NCBI GenBank assembly: GCA_963765745.1
Contig: CAVXXM010000003.1
Location: forward strand, 248,001-312,000
Length of the DNA: 64,000 nt
Origin: JAHFPN01 sp963765745
GTDB taxonomy: Bacteria; Pseudomonadota; Alphaproteobacteria; Rhizobiales; Xanthobacteraceae
Direction: 5' to 3'
Below the pieces are notes generated by a model, which was not told the origin of the DNA, searched no databases, and saw nothing but the letters and a program-made list of their open reading frames with translations. Below, piece after piece: positions 12,753 to 23,204 of this stretch (the first letter of the stretch is position 1; each line of letters opens with the position of its first letter). A program made the position numbers and the translations under genes.

Positions 12753-13027
12753 GACGTTTCCCTCCCATGATCGTTGTCGTGTTGTGCCTTTACGTTCGAA
12801 ACCATCGGCCGGCGCGCGAATCGTAGGCAAGGCGCGGCGCGCGGGCAATCCATCGAAGCGGGCGAGGCCAGTGGACCCCGAACCCGGCTTCTGCGATGAT
12901 CCGCTTGCCCAATAAACGCCTAGCAACTCAGGGTATTCCGCGTTCGAGGACGGTGCCGACCGTCACGCCCCGACCCCTCCAAAATCCCGACCGGATTCCG
13001 CCGAAGCTGTAGCACGGAGCAAGACGC

Positions 13028-15350
13028 ATGGCCGGACGTAAGCGAGCAACGAAATCGAAAGCCGCTGGCGGAGTGAGCCCCGGTGTGCTGCTCGGCGTCT
13101 TCGGCGTCGCGATCTTTCTCTCCGCCGCGCTGCTGTTCGCGGTGCAGCCGATGTTCACCAAGATGGTGCTGCCGACGCTGGGCGGCTCGCCGCAGGTCTG
13201 GTCGGTGGCGATGGTGTTCTTCCAGACCGCGCTGCTCGCCGGCTACGCCTACGCGCACCTGATCACGCGCAATCTCTCGGGCCGGCAAACTGTCATTACT
13301 CATCTGGTGGTGATGGCGGTCGCGACCTTCTGGCTGCCGCTCTCGATGGCCACCGGCTGGGGCAAGCCGCCGGCGCAGGGCGAGGCGTTCTGGCTGCTCG
13401 GGCTGTTCGCGCTTTCGATCGGGTTCCCGTTCTTTGCACTCTCGGCCAACGCGCCGCTGTTGCAGGCTTGGTTCGCGCGCACCGATCATCCGGCGGCCAA
13501 GGACCCGTACTTCTTATATGCGGCGAGCAATGTCGGAAGCTTTCTGGCGCTCTTGAGCTATCCATTCGTGATCGAGCCGCTCAGCAAGCTCGGCGAGCAG
13601 ACCCGCGCCTGGTCGATTCTCTTCTATCTGTTGATCATCTTCATCGCGATCTGCGGCGCGCTGTTGTGGCGGACTCGCGGCTCACTTAAGACCGCAATTC
13701 AGGCTCACGGCGGCCGTGCGACGCCGCCGACTTGGAAGGACGCGGCAACCTGGATCGGGCTCGCCGCCATTCCGTCGGCCCTACTGATCGCGATCACCGC
13801 GCATCTGACCACCGACGTCGCCGCGGCGCCGTTCTTCTGGGTGATCCCGCTCTCGCTTTATCTTGCGACCTTCGTCATCGTTTTTTCGACCAAGCCCATC
13901 ATTCCGCACTGGATCGTGCTCGCGGCGCAGCCCTTCTTCGTGGCGGCGCTGGTCGCGGTCTATATCTTCGATGCGCTCGACAACATTTTCCTCGTCATCG
14001 CCGTCAACCTCGTGGCGTTCTTCGTGATCGCGCTCGCCTGTCACGGCGAGCTCGCCAAGCGCCGTCCGCCGGCGCAGTTCCTGACCGGGTTCTTCCTGTG
14101 GATGTCCGTGGGCGGCATGATCGGCGGCATTTTCGCAGGCCTCATCGCGCCATACATCTTCAACTGGGTGGTCGAGTATCCGCTTCTGATCGTGTTCGCG
14201 ATCCTGTGCCGGCCGTTGTGGAAAGTGCCGACCGACAGCCGCGAGCAATGGATCTGGCTCGGCGCCGCCGCGCTCGCGGCCGCGATCGTGATCCCCGGTC
14301 TGGCCTACCGCTATGTCCCCGACGAGTGGCTCTACCGCACGGTATTGATCGGGCTGATCATCGCGTCGCTCTTGCTGTGGAACCGGACACTGCTCTACGC
14401 GGCGGTGATCGGCCTCGCGTTCTTCGCAGGCCAGATTTATCAGAGCGACTCGAGAAATTTCCAATCGCTGCGCAGCTTCTTCGGCGTGCATAAGATTTTC
14501 GAAACGACCGACGGCCAGCACCGGGTGCTGATGCACGGCACCACGACGCACGGCGCCCAGCGCATCCGCGATGCGAACGGAAAGCCCGTCACCGGCCGAC
14601 CCGAGAACATCATGTATTACTACGACGCGTCGGCCATGGGGCAGGCGATGATCGCGGTGCGCGAGCGCAAGCGGCGTTGCGATACGCTACGCGGTGATCG
14701 GGCTCGGCGCCGGCAGTCTGGCGTGCCGCTCGCGGCCGGGCGACACGCTGCATTATTACGAAATCGACCCGCTGGTGATCCGCATCGCGCAGGACAGGGC
14801 GAAGTTCACTTATCTCTCGAGCTGCACGCCGAACATGCCGGTCGTGACAGGCAATGCGCCGCTCTCGCCGGCCGATATGCAGAAGAACCAGATCGTGTTG
14901 GGCGACGCGCGGCTCACGCTCGCCAATGCGCCGGACGGCGCCTATGACATGATCTATGTCGATGCCTTCTCCTCCGATGCGATCCCGGTGCATCTGATGA
15001 CGAAGGAGGCGATGGCGATTTACCGGAAGAAGCTCGCGCCCGGCGGCGTCGTGATCATGCACGTCTCCAACCGGCATCTGGAGCTCGCTTCGGTCGTGGC
15101 CGGGATCGCGCAGGCGAACGGGATGGTTACGCGGGTCAATACCGGCGATAACGACAAGGCCGCGGACGACGACGAGTATAAATATATCGGCACCGTCACG
15201 GCCGCCGCGCGCACCGCCGACGACTTCCGCACCTTCAACCAGTTCCAGGACTGGAAGGAGCTGAAGCCCGATCCGAACCAATGGGTGTGGACCGACGACT
15301 ACTCGAATATCATCGGCTCGATGATGCGGCACTACGGCTACGCGCGCTGA
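13028..15350 (+). CDS. membrane-fused spermidine synthase homologue (copy 1), frameshifted
   Basis: The first part (13028 to about 14670) encodes ten or more hydrophobic spans, starting near GVLLGVFGVAIFLSAALLF. The C-terminal part is a spermidine-synthase-like methyltransferase fold with YAVIGLGAGSLACRSRPGD, YYEIDPLVIRIA and DGAYDMIYVDAFSSDAIPVH. The two lie in different frames: one extra base at about 14668-14674 separates REREAGVAIRYAVIGLG-type continuity. Total length is 774 codons plus one base. Proteins fusing such membrane halves to a SpeE-like domain are common, but their reaction is generally unproven. GGAG precedes the ATG. A second, shorter protein of this class lies at 56082-57794. 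Confidence 0.82.
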
Positions 15351-15367
15351 CGCGAGGAGAACAAGCC

Positions 15368-16391
15368 ATGTTCACGCGAAGGATTTTCTCGGCCGGGCTC
15401 GCGGCGACTGCGATCGCGCCCTGGATGCGAACTTCGGCCTGGGCGCAGGCCTATCCGAACCGTCCGGTCCGCGTCGTGCTGCCGTTCGCCGCCGGCGGCG
15501 TCGCCGATGTCACCGCGCGCATCGTCGCCGACAAGCTCGGCGAGAAGCTCGGCCAGCGCTTCGTGGTCGAGAACCAGCCAGGCCCGGGCGGCATCGCCGC
15601 CGCGCGCGCCGTGCTCTCTTCGCCCGCCGACGGCCATACGCTCGCGATGCTGACCAACGGCACGGCGGTGAGCGTGCCGCTGTTCAAGAGCCTGCCGTTC
15701 GATCCGCTCAAGGAATTCACGCCGATCTCGACGCTGGGCCTGTTCGATCTCGTCGTCGTCACCAACGCGGAGACGAAATACGGCGCGCTCGCCGATTTCC
15801 TGAAGGCCGCGCGCGAGCAGCCGGGCAAGCTCAATATCGGCACGATCGGCGTCGGCAGCACGCAGAATCTGTCGGCCGAGTTGCTCAAGGCCACGACGGG
15901 CGTGGACTTCGCGATCATTCCGTTCCGCGCGACGCCCGACGCGGTTCTGGCGCTGTTGCGCAACGACGTGCAGATCGTCATCGATATCTATGCGGGAGTG
16001 CGCTCGGGGCTTTCGGACAATAAGCTCAAGGCCATCGCGGTGACGGGCACGGCGCGCACGGAGGCGATCCCGAACGTGCCGACGGCGATCGAGAGTGGGG
16101 GCGCCGGCGAGATATCGTCACCCTGGAACGCGCTCTATGCCCGGCCGGCACGCCGCCGGCGATCGTCGCGCGGCATCATCGTCGCGCAACTGACCGGGTC
16201 GCTATACGACGGTTATGTCTATGACAACGGCTCTGCGTATGGGCGAAACCCGGACGCACCCCAGATCTGAAAAAGCGCTTCATCGAGGCTACGGCATCGA
16301 CGCCGCAAGCCCACCACGCCCCCTCCGCGGACGGCATCGATCGCCCCGAGGCATGCTGGCGAACGGCTCGGGCGTGGGGATCATCGCCTAG
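15368..16391 (+). pseudogene. Bug/TctC-type tripartite tricarboxylate transporter binding protein, broken C-terminus
   Basis: From the ATG at 15368 a signal peptide (Tat-like FTRRIFSAGLAATA, ending AWAQA) leads into the Bug family fold: YPNRPVRVVLPFAAGGVADV, VENQPGPGGIAAARAV, LNIGTIGVGSTQNLSAELL. After ESGGAGEISSPWNALYA (about 16140) the frame breaks. The expected AGTPPAIVAR is present one frame over, and DLKKRFIE and YGIDA occur further on in yet other frames until about 16391. At least three indels are needed. The periplasmic protein would have bound a carboxylate for a tripartite transporter, but no tctA/tctB genes are nearby. This marks the left edge of the decayed stretch. Confidence 0.8.
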
Positions 16392-16484
16392 AATACGGCG
16401 AAGCTGCTGCGCTCGGCAGCGAAGACCCGAGTTTGCTCTGAGTCAGAAGCGGGCAGCCGGCAAAGCGCTGCTGATTGCTGTGCG

Positions 16485-17300
16485 TCAGAAGCGGCGACCA
16501 ATCACGACTAACAAGGAAATCAATATTTTCCTGCGACTGGCAATGAAATTGCTACAGACCAATCTGCTGCCGGGGATTATTGTTAAGGTCGGCGAGTGGA
16601 TGTTTCGCGTCGCTCGAAAACGCGAGCAGCAAGTGAAAGCTCCGAGACGATTTGTGGGCCGCTCGATCAAGAAGTAAGGTCAAGTCGTTAGAGGACAGCA
16701 ATCGTTCCCATGGCAACAACGAGGAAGACAACGAGGCCCTTGGCCTCGGGCTCGAGACCGATCAGCAATTCAAGCAAGGCTGTGACGAGTGTATGCGTCA
16801 GGTAGATGCTGTAGCTGATTGTCCCAAGGAAGAGGACGATGCGATTCTCGAGTAACGCGCGAGTCCAGTGGGAGGTCAGGGCGGTAAGAGGTGATGATTA
16901 CGAAAGATGCAATCCCGAACACATAGTTCGCCTGTTTGATATCCAAGATAGCAGTCGCGAGAAACACTAGATGCTCGCGCGATTATTGAGCGACCGCAAC
17001 GTGCGACGTTCAGAGACGCGGGTGACGCTCTGTTGGCAGCACCATCCGGAAAATGCTGAACTACTTCTTCTCGATGGAAATTCCGCGCTTGCCGATGTTG
17101 ATCTCGATGCCGTGCGTGTTATAACGTCCTGATAGAGTTGATAAAAGAAGACCAAAGTAGGGGATGGAAGCGCACCGAGACGAGTAGTAACCGTAGCGAT
17201 TCAGGAGGTACGCCCCCAACGCGCCAGATAGGATGCTACACAGAAAACAGCGTAGCCAGTCAGGCAAATACGATGACTGCCGACACACAGAGGTCAACCG
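16485..17300 (-). pseudogene. acyltransferase-3 (OafA/NodX type) remnant
   Basis: On the minus strand the best segment, about 16850-16690, reads LENRIVLFLGTISYSIYLTH followed by TLVTALLELL. This is the typical late-membrane-span motif of the acyltransferase-3 family, integral membrane O-acetylases of surface polysaccharides. The C-terminal YFLIERPTNRLG appears near 16670 in a second frame, and FLATAILDIKQANYVFGIA lies upstream in a third. Towards 17300 only scraps such as CVASYLARWGR are recognisable, and no start is found. The DNA is visibly less GC-rich than its surroundings, consistent with acquired and now decaying DNA. Boundaries are approximate. Confidence 0.65.
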
Positions 17301-17551
17301 ACTAGTACGGAGACCTAACGAGGCCTACGCCAATTGGATAGCGCGACAAGTACAATCCTAGAAGCAGGAATGCTACGCGAGTAGCAGAAGAAGTCCTATT
17401 GGCAAGGCGTCCAAAGTTGTCTCGGTCACACCGATAACGCTAGCAGGCGATCCGGTGAAGATCTCTCGAGAAAACCGATACGTAAGATGCCGATGAAGTA
17501 GTTGTCCGATGCATCGTACAAGAAGGACCGAATGAGAACGCTAGGCATTGA

Positions 17552-17761
17552 ATTTTCGGATTACTCGCGAGTGGGCTCGCCGGCGGCGCGATTGGCTTGG
17601 CTTTGGCTCAGCCGATAGAACGGACGGCGCTATTCACATTTGCGCTTGGGTCAATCGCAGGTCTTTCGGCATTAGCGTGTATCAGACTTTGGCTGGCTGC
17701 GCCTGGACCAACCTCCATCGGGCGAAGGTGTATGCTGCGGGACAGGCCACAGAGCGTGTGA
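17552..17761 (+). pseudogene. hydrophobic membrane-protein fragment
   Basis: An open frame without a start codon, immediately after a stop at 17549-17551, encodes about 69 residues with two hydrophobic stretches (LLASGLAGGAIGLALAQPIE and FTFALGSIAGLSALACIRLW). It looks like the C-terminal end of a multi-span membrane protein whose front part is lost. I do not recognise the family. Confidence 0.35.
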
Positions 17762-17846
17762 GAATGGTCGGCGCTTGCTCGCCATGAAACAACGCTCGTA
17801 ATCTCCAGGCACGTTCTCACTAGCCCAAGCCAAGGAGATAGGCCCC

Positions 17847-18017
17847 ATGTCACTCGGAACGATCCTCGTCATCATCCTCATCATTTTCCTTCTCGGCGGC
17901 TTCAGTGGCCGCTTCGGCGGCTACGGTTACGGCTACGGTCATGGCGGCATTAGTGTCATCGGCATCATCCTGATCATCCTCGTCGTACTGCTGCTGCATG
18001 GGTCGGCTGTAATCTGA
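17847..18017 (+). CDS. DUF3309 family small membrane protein
   Basis: 56 residues: MSLGTILVIILIIFLLGGF, a Gly/Tyr-rich loop (GGYGYGYGHGG), then ISVIGIILIILVVLLL. Two membrane spans around a glycine-rich turn, together with the opening, match DUF3309, small inner-membrane proteins of unknown function common in Rhizobiales. AAGGAG lies nine bases before the ATG. It is intact within otherwise broken surroundings and ends 14 bases before the VIT-family gene. Confidence 0.82.
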   Translation: MSLGTILVIILIIFLLGGFSGRFGGYGYGYGHGGISVIGIILIILVVLLLHGSAVI

Positions 18018-18031
18018 AGGCGGGATGGCGG

Positions 18032-18731
18032 ATGACCCGTCTTCGCCTGCATCCGGAGAGCCATCTCGTTGCGCGCATCGGCTGGCTGCGAGCGGCGGTG
18101 CTCGGGGCCAACGACGGCATCGTCTCGACCGCGAGCTTGATCGTCGGCGTCGCCGCGGCGGCCGCGACGCAGCACGATGTCCTGATCGCGGGTGTCGCGG
18201 GACTGGTGGCCGGCGCCATGTCGATGGCCGCTGGCGAATATGTATCGGTCAGCTCGCAATCCGACACCGAACAGGCCGACCTCGCGCGCGAACGCAAGGA
18301 GTTGAGCGAGAATGCCGAGTTCGAGCGCGATGAGCTTGCCGAGATCTACGTCAAGCGCGGCGTCGATCAGGCGCTTGCGCGGCAGGTCGCCCAGCAGCTG
18401 ATGGCGAAAGATGCCTTGGCCGCCCATGCGCGCGATGAGCTGGGAATTTCGGAAATCACCACCGCGCGACCCGTGCAAGCCGCGCTGACTCGGCCGCGAC
18501 GTTTTCCGTCGGCGCGGCCATGCCCTTGCTGATGGTCGTCGTATCGCCCGCCGGTGCGCTCGTCCCGATCGTATCCGCCGCGTCCTGGGCTTTCTCGCGC
18601 TGCTGGGCGCGATCGGAGCAAGAGCGGGCGGCGCGAACGTTCTGCGCGCCACCGCGCGGGTGACATTCTGGGGCGCTCTGGCGATGGCGCTCACCGCCGG
18701 CATCGGGCGCGTGTTCGGCACGGTCGTCTGA
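18032..18731 (+). CDS. VIT/CCC1-family Fe/Mn transporter, two frame breaks
   Basis: The first frame reads LRAAVLGANDGIVSTASLIVG, GLVAGAMSMAAGEYVSVSSQ and DELGISEITTARPVQAALT, the typical VIT1/CCC1 fold that moves Fe2+ or Mn2+ across a membrane. After about 18489 the frame is lost by one missing base. The continuation SAATFSVGAAMPLLMVVVSP follows in the next frame, and a second missing base at about 18585 puts LGFLALLGAIGARAGGANV and a final VFGTVV in the third, with the stop at 18729-18731. Restored length is about 233 residues, normal for the family. Functional only if these two deletions are sequence errors. Confidence 0.8.
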
Positions 18732-18929
18732 AGATTGGGCTCGCGGAAAGCAATAGGACATTTGGCGGTATTCTGAGCGCTGAGCGAGGATCCTTTCACG
18801 CGTCATGTCGCGCGTTTGATCGCTTCCTCATCCTCTAGAAAGTACAGGAAGAGTTAGAGAAGGATGATGTGAGCGTTCAGCTCAACAATCCGCATTCCCC
18901 TACGGGTCAAATTCGGGGATATACAGGAA

Positions 18930-19200
18930 CTAGAGACAAACCTGCGTCAAGCCAGAAAAGCCAAGTGCGTGCGCGGCAATCTGCGATACAACGATCATCC
19001 TTGCGCTGACGAATGGCGCACGGTCGGTGATCCGCACCTCCACCGAGCGCCCGTTTTCTTGATTGTCGACGCGGACCAGCGACAAGAAAGGCAGGATCCG
19101 ATGCGCGGCGGTCAAATTTTCGGGACGAGTGTCTTCTCCGCCGAAGTCTGTTCCTAGGGTAGAATAGATCGACGAAGCATGACGTCTGCTTCTCAATACG
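18930..19200 (-). pseudogene. RlpA-like double-psi beta-barrel remnant
   Basis: The minus strand encodes GTDFGGEDTRPENLTAAHRI, LPFLSLVRVDNQENGRSVEV and RITDRAPFVSARMI, ending SQIAAHALGFSGLTQVCL. This follows the RlpA pattern (LTAAHRTLPFG, V.NL.NGRSV.VR..DRGPF), a peptidoglycan-binding or septal lytic transglycosylase domain. Gly of DRGPF is replaced by Ala, no signal peptide or start is joined to it, and the N-terminal part is in another frame. Probably a decayed gene. The stretch 18732-18929 before it shows nothing recognisable. Confidence 0.6.
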
Positions 19201-19368
19201 CGCCCGTTTCGTGGCGCACGCCTCAAGGATCACTAAACCAATGGTAGCGGAGCTGGAAACTGCGCGCCAGAACGCCGTCAGAACCCCTTCAAAGCGGGCC
19301 GCCGCCACGTGCGATCCCGGCGAGGTGTTCGGCTAAGGATCGGACAAAGTTTGGACCAGATCAAAGAC

Positions 19369-19444
19369 TGGAGCCGGTTACAGGACTCGAACCTGTGACC
19401 CCCTGATTACAAATCAGGTGCTCTACCAGCTGAGCTAAACCGGC
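19369..19444 (-). tRNA. tRNA-Thr (anticodon TGT)
   Basis: 76 bases including an encoded CCA. Acceptor GCCGGTT pairs with AACCGGC; the anticodon arm CCTGA/TCAGG encloses TTTGTAA, giving TGT; the T arm has GGTTCGAGTCC. It stands at the right end of the decayed accessory stretch. I found no repeat of its 3' end elsewhere in the window. Confidence 0.95.
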
Positions 19445-19519
19445 GCGCTGCCAAGATACCCCATAGATAGTGAACGTGCGGTAATTTTCCCGCGTGCGTG
19501 TCCTGCGGCGCCGATAGCC

Positions 19520-20335
19520 TCAATTCTTGCCGCTCTGCAACGCATTCATCGCGATGGCCTGGCCGAAGCCGCGCGGGCCGGCGGCGGTAAGCCCGCCGTC
19601 CACCGGCACGATCGCGCCGGTGATATAGGCGGCGAGCGGCGAGGCGAGAAACAGCGCGAGATCGGCGACCTCGTCCTTGGTGCCGTAGCGGCCGAGCGGA
19701 ACCGAGCGGCGCACGATAGCTTGCATCTCCTCGGTCGGGGCCAGGCGCCGCGCGCCCTCGGTGTCCCAGATCGGTCCGGGGATGATGGAATTGACGCGGA
19801 TGCCATCGCCGCCCCATTCGATCGAAAGCACGCGCGTGAGCATATCGACCCCGGCCTTGGCGGCGCAGACATGGGCCTGCATCGGCTGCGCATGCATGGC
19901 CTGGGGCGCGGAGATATTGATGACGTTGGCGCCCGGCTTCTTCAGGAACTGATGGGCGGCGCGCAGCACGTTGAAGGTGCCAAGCAGATCGATGTCGATC
20001 ACCGCCTTGAAGGCGTTGGTGGACATGCCGAGCGCCAGCGCCGGGAAGTTTCCGGCGGCGCCCGATACCAAAATGTCGATCTCGCCGAAGCGGGCGTGTA
20101 CCTTCTTGATCACGTCGGCGATCGCCGGTGAATCGCGCACGTCGGCGGCATAGCCCGCGACTTCGCCGCCGTGCGCCTGAAGCGTCTTCACCGCGGCATC
20201 GACGCGGTCCTGCGAGCGGCTGGCGACCGCGAGCTTGGCGCCGCGTTTGGCGAAGGCTTCGGCGATGGCGAGATTGATGCCGCTGGTGCCGCCGGCGACG
20301 AACACGACACGGCCGGAATAGTCGAAGGGATCCAT
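19520..20335 (-). CDS. SDR family oxidoreductase, 2,4-dienoyl-CoA reductase-like
   Basis: 271 residues with the N-terminal NADP-binding VVFVAGGTSGINLAIAEAFA (Rossmann glycine motif) and the SDR signature region near residue 85 (DILVSGAAGNFPA). At the usual Tyr-x-x-x-Lys site it reads HVCAAKAG, so the catalytic Tyr is absent while Lys is kept. That combination, with GPIWDTEGARRL, recalls the peroxisomal 2,4-dienoyl-CoA reductase (DECR2) branch, which uses Asp and Lys. GGGAGG precedes the ATG at 20335. It probably serves beta-oxidation of unsaturated acyl-CoA. Single gene between tRNA-Thr and rlmB. Confidence 0.85.
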   Translation of the reverse strand: MDPFDYSGRVVFVAGGTSGINLAIAEAFAKRGAKLAVASRSQDRVDAAVKTLQAHGGEVAGYAADVRDSPAIADVIKKVHARFGEIDILVSGAAGNFPALALGMSTNAFKAVIDIDLLGTFNVLRAAHQFLKKPGANVINISAPQAMHAQPMQAHVCAAKAGVDMLTRVLSIEWGGDGIRVNSIIPGPIWDTEGARRLAPTEEMQAIVRRSVPLGRYGTKDEVADLALFLASPLAAYITGAIVPVDGGLTAAGPRGFGQAIAMNALQSGKN

Positions 20336-20376
20336 GTTTGCCTCCCGATGCGGTCTTGTTGGTCGAACGGAGCTGG

Positions 20377-21195
20377 TCAGCGCGCGTTCGCGATCTTTGT
20401 CGTCGCGATGTGGAGTGCGACCGCGGCGGCGTTGGAGACGTTCAGGCTCTTGATCGTGCCGGGAAGTGTGAGCCGTGCGCGGAGATCGCAAGTTTCGAGG
20501 GTGAGATGCCGCAGGCCCTTGCCCTCGGCGCCGAGTACGAGCGCGAGCGGCGCGCGGAGCGCGGCTTGCGAAAGTTCCGTCTCGGCTTCCTCGTCGAGCC
20601 CCACGAGCTGGAATCCGCGCTCCTTTAGTTCATTCATCGCGCGGGCGAGATTCTTCACCAGCACGAACGGAACATGTTCCAGCCCGCCGCTCGCGCTCTT
20701 GGCGAGGACACCCGTCGCTTCCGGGCTGTGACGAGCAGTCGTCACGATGGCGGCGACCCCAAAGGCGGAAGCGGTGCGCACGATGGCGCCGACGTTATGC
20801 GGATCGGTGATCTGATCGAGCACCAGCACGAGCGGGCCCTCGATCTCGGAAAGATCGGGTGCGGGCAGGGGATCGGCTTCGGCGAGCAGGCCCTGGTGCA
20901 CGGCGTCGTCCGAAAGGCGCGCGGCGATGGTTTCGGGCCGGACGATCTCGGGCGGCTGTTTCAGCACGATGCCCGCCTCGGCGAGGCGGCGGACGGCGTT
21001 CTCGGTGGCGAACAGTTTGCGGATACGCCGGTTCGGGTTTTCGAGCGCGGCCTGGACCGAATGCCAGCCATAGAGAAGAATCGGTCCGTCGCCGCCGCGT
21101 TGCCGGTCGCGGCCTGGAAAGGGCCTGCGGCCCCGGTTTCCCTGCGGCCGATGTTTGCGCTCGCGATGGTCAGGCATGGGGGTTCTTGTCATCAC
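20377..21195 (-). CDS. rlmB: 23S rRNA (guanosine-2'-O)-methyltransferase RlmB
   Basis: 272 residues: a basic N-terminal tail, an RNA-binding L30e-like domain from LYGWHSVQAALENPNRRIRK, and a SPOUT catalytic domain with LVLDQITDPHNVGAIVRTAS, LVLGAEGKGL and the knot motif LPGTIKSLNVSNAAAVAL. RlmB methylates G2251 (E. coli numbering) of the 23S rRNA peptidyl-transferase centre. The start may be 21195 or the internal Met at 21177. It is transcribed away from the tRNA-Tyr/tuf operon, consistent with a divergent promoter region. Confidence 0.9.
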   Translation of the reverse strand: MMTRTPMPDHRERKHRPQGNRGRRPFPGRDRQRGGDGPILLYGWHSVQAALENPNRRIRKLFATENAVRRLAEAGIVLKQPPEIVRPETIAARLSDDAVHQGLLAEADPLPAPDLSEIEGPLVLVLDQITDPHNVGAIVRTASAFGVAAIVTTARHSPEATGVLAKSASGGLEHVPFVLVKNLARAMNELKERGFQLVGLDEEAETELSQAALRAPLALVLGAEGKGLRHLTLETCDLRARLTLPGTIKSLNVSNAAAVALHIATTKIANAR

Positions 21196-21280
21196 GGCCC
21201 GGATTTGGCAATTTTACGCACGGTGCTGCTCGAAACCGGTGGGAGGCCCCGCCGGACAAGGGTTTCTGACCCTCCGCTGC

Positions 21281-21310
21281 TTGACATAAAGCATCCCCGT
21301 CCCCCATAAG
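21281..21310 (+). promoter_or_regulatory. probable sigma70-type promoter of the tRNA-Tyr/tRNA-Gly/tuf transcript
   Basis: TTGACA at 21281-21286 and CATAAG at 21305-21310 with an 18-base spacer. It lies about 78 bases before tRNA-Tyr and is the best promoter candidate for the block running to nusG. Confidence 0.6.
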
Positions 21311-21387
21311 AACGGCCTCAACTCCCTGCCCGGCGGCGGGGCGTTTGCGTTTGCCGGAAACAAATTCGAGATCGACGTCCAACTCCC

Positions 21388-21472
21388 GGAGGGGTGCCCG
21401 AGCGGTTAAAGGGGACGGACTGTAAATCCGTTGGCTATGCCTACGTTGGTTCGAATCCAACCCCCTCCACCA
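21388..21472 (+). tRNA. tRNA-Tyr (anticodon GTA)
   Basis: 85 bases with a long variable arm and encoded CCA. Acceptor GGAGGGG pairs with CCCCTCC; anticodon stem ACGGA/TCCGT around CTGTAAA gives GTA. It is the first gene of the tuf transcript. Confidence 0.96.
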
Positions 21473-21494
21473 CTGCACTCCGGTGCGGCGCCTT

Positions 21495-21568
21495 GCGGGT
21501 GTAGCTCAATGGTAGAGCAACAGCCTTCCAAGCTGATGACGAGGGTTCGATTCCCTTCACCCGCTCCA
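21495..21568 (+). tRNA. tRNA-Gly (anticodon TCC)
   Basis: 74 bases including CCA. Acceptor GCGGGTG pairs with CACCCGC; anticodon loop CTTCCAA gives TCC. It lies 22 bases after tRNA-Tyr and 72 bases before tuf, so it is probably processed from the same transcript. Confidence 0.96.
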
Positions 21569-21640
21569 GCCCGGAGCACCTGAGCGAAGCAGACGCCGAA
21601 AGATTGCCGAACCGAGACACCGAAAAAGAGAGCGACACCG

Positions 21641-22832
<1,192 letters not shown>

Positions 22833-22854
22833 TTCGAGCCCAAGCCGGCGATGA

Positions 22855-22931
22855 AGGAGTGTAGCTCAATTGGCTAGAGCACCGGTCTCCAAAACCGGGG
22901 GTTGGGGGTTCGAGTCCCTCCACTCCTGCCA
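22855..22931 (+). tRNA. tRNA-Trp (anticodon CCA)
   Basis: 77 bases with encoded CCA. Acceptor AGGAGTG pairs with CACTCCT; anticodon stem CCGGT/ACCGG around CTCCAAA gives CCA. It sits between tuf and secE, as in many bacteria. Confidence 0.96.
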
Positions 22932-22998
22932 GGCGGCAGGAGACCGAGAGATAGAGATAAAGAGCGTGACCGGCGGGAATCGAGAAGACTGAAGAGAG

Positions 22999-23193
22999 AT
23001 GGCAAAGAATCCGTTCGAGTTCCTGCAAGAAGTCCGCACCGAGTCGGCCAAGGTGACTTGGCCCTCGCGGCGCGAAACCTTGATCACGACCGCGATGGTG
23101 TTCGTGTTTTCGATCGTCGCCGCGCTCTTCTTCCTGCTGACCGACCAGGTGATCCGCTTGGCCATGTCCACCCTGCTCAATTTGCTGCGCTGA
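22999..23193 (+). CDS. secE: preprotein translocase subunit SecE
   Basis: 64 residues, the short one-span form of SecE. The amphipathic segment FEFLQEVRTESAKVTWPSRR contains the conserved WPSR motif, followed by a single membrane span (TTAMVFVFSIVAALFFLLTD). SecE clamps SecY (encoded at 49371) in the inner-membrane translocon. It ends 11 bases before the nusG start. Confidence 0.95.
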   Translation: MAKNPFEFLQEVRTESAKVTWPSRRETLITTAMVFVFSIVAALFFLLTDQVIRLAMSTLLNLLR

Positions 23194-23204
23194 CGGAGAC
23201 CGGT

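Noticed and set aside
12753..13027. Possible gene in the gap before the first fused spermidine synthase homologue
   Set aside because: Open frames here are antisense extensions of neighbours without a family match or ribosome binding site.
19369..19444. tRNA-Thr as an attachment site of a mobile island
   Set aside because: No repeat of the tRNA 3' end, no integrase and no transposase were found in the neighbouring decayed stretch.
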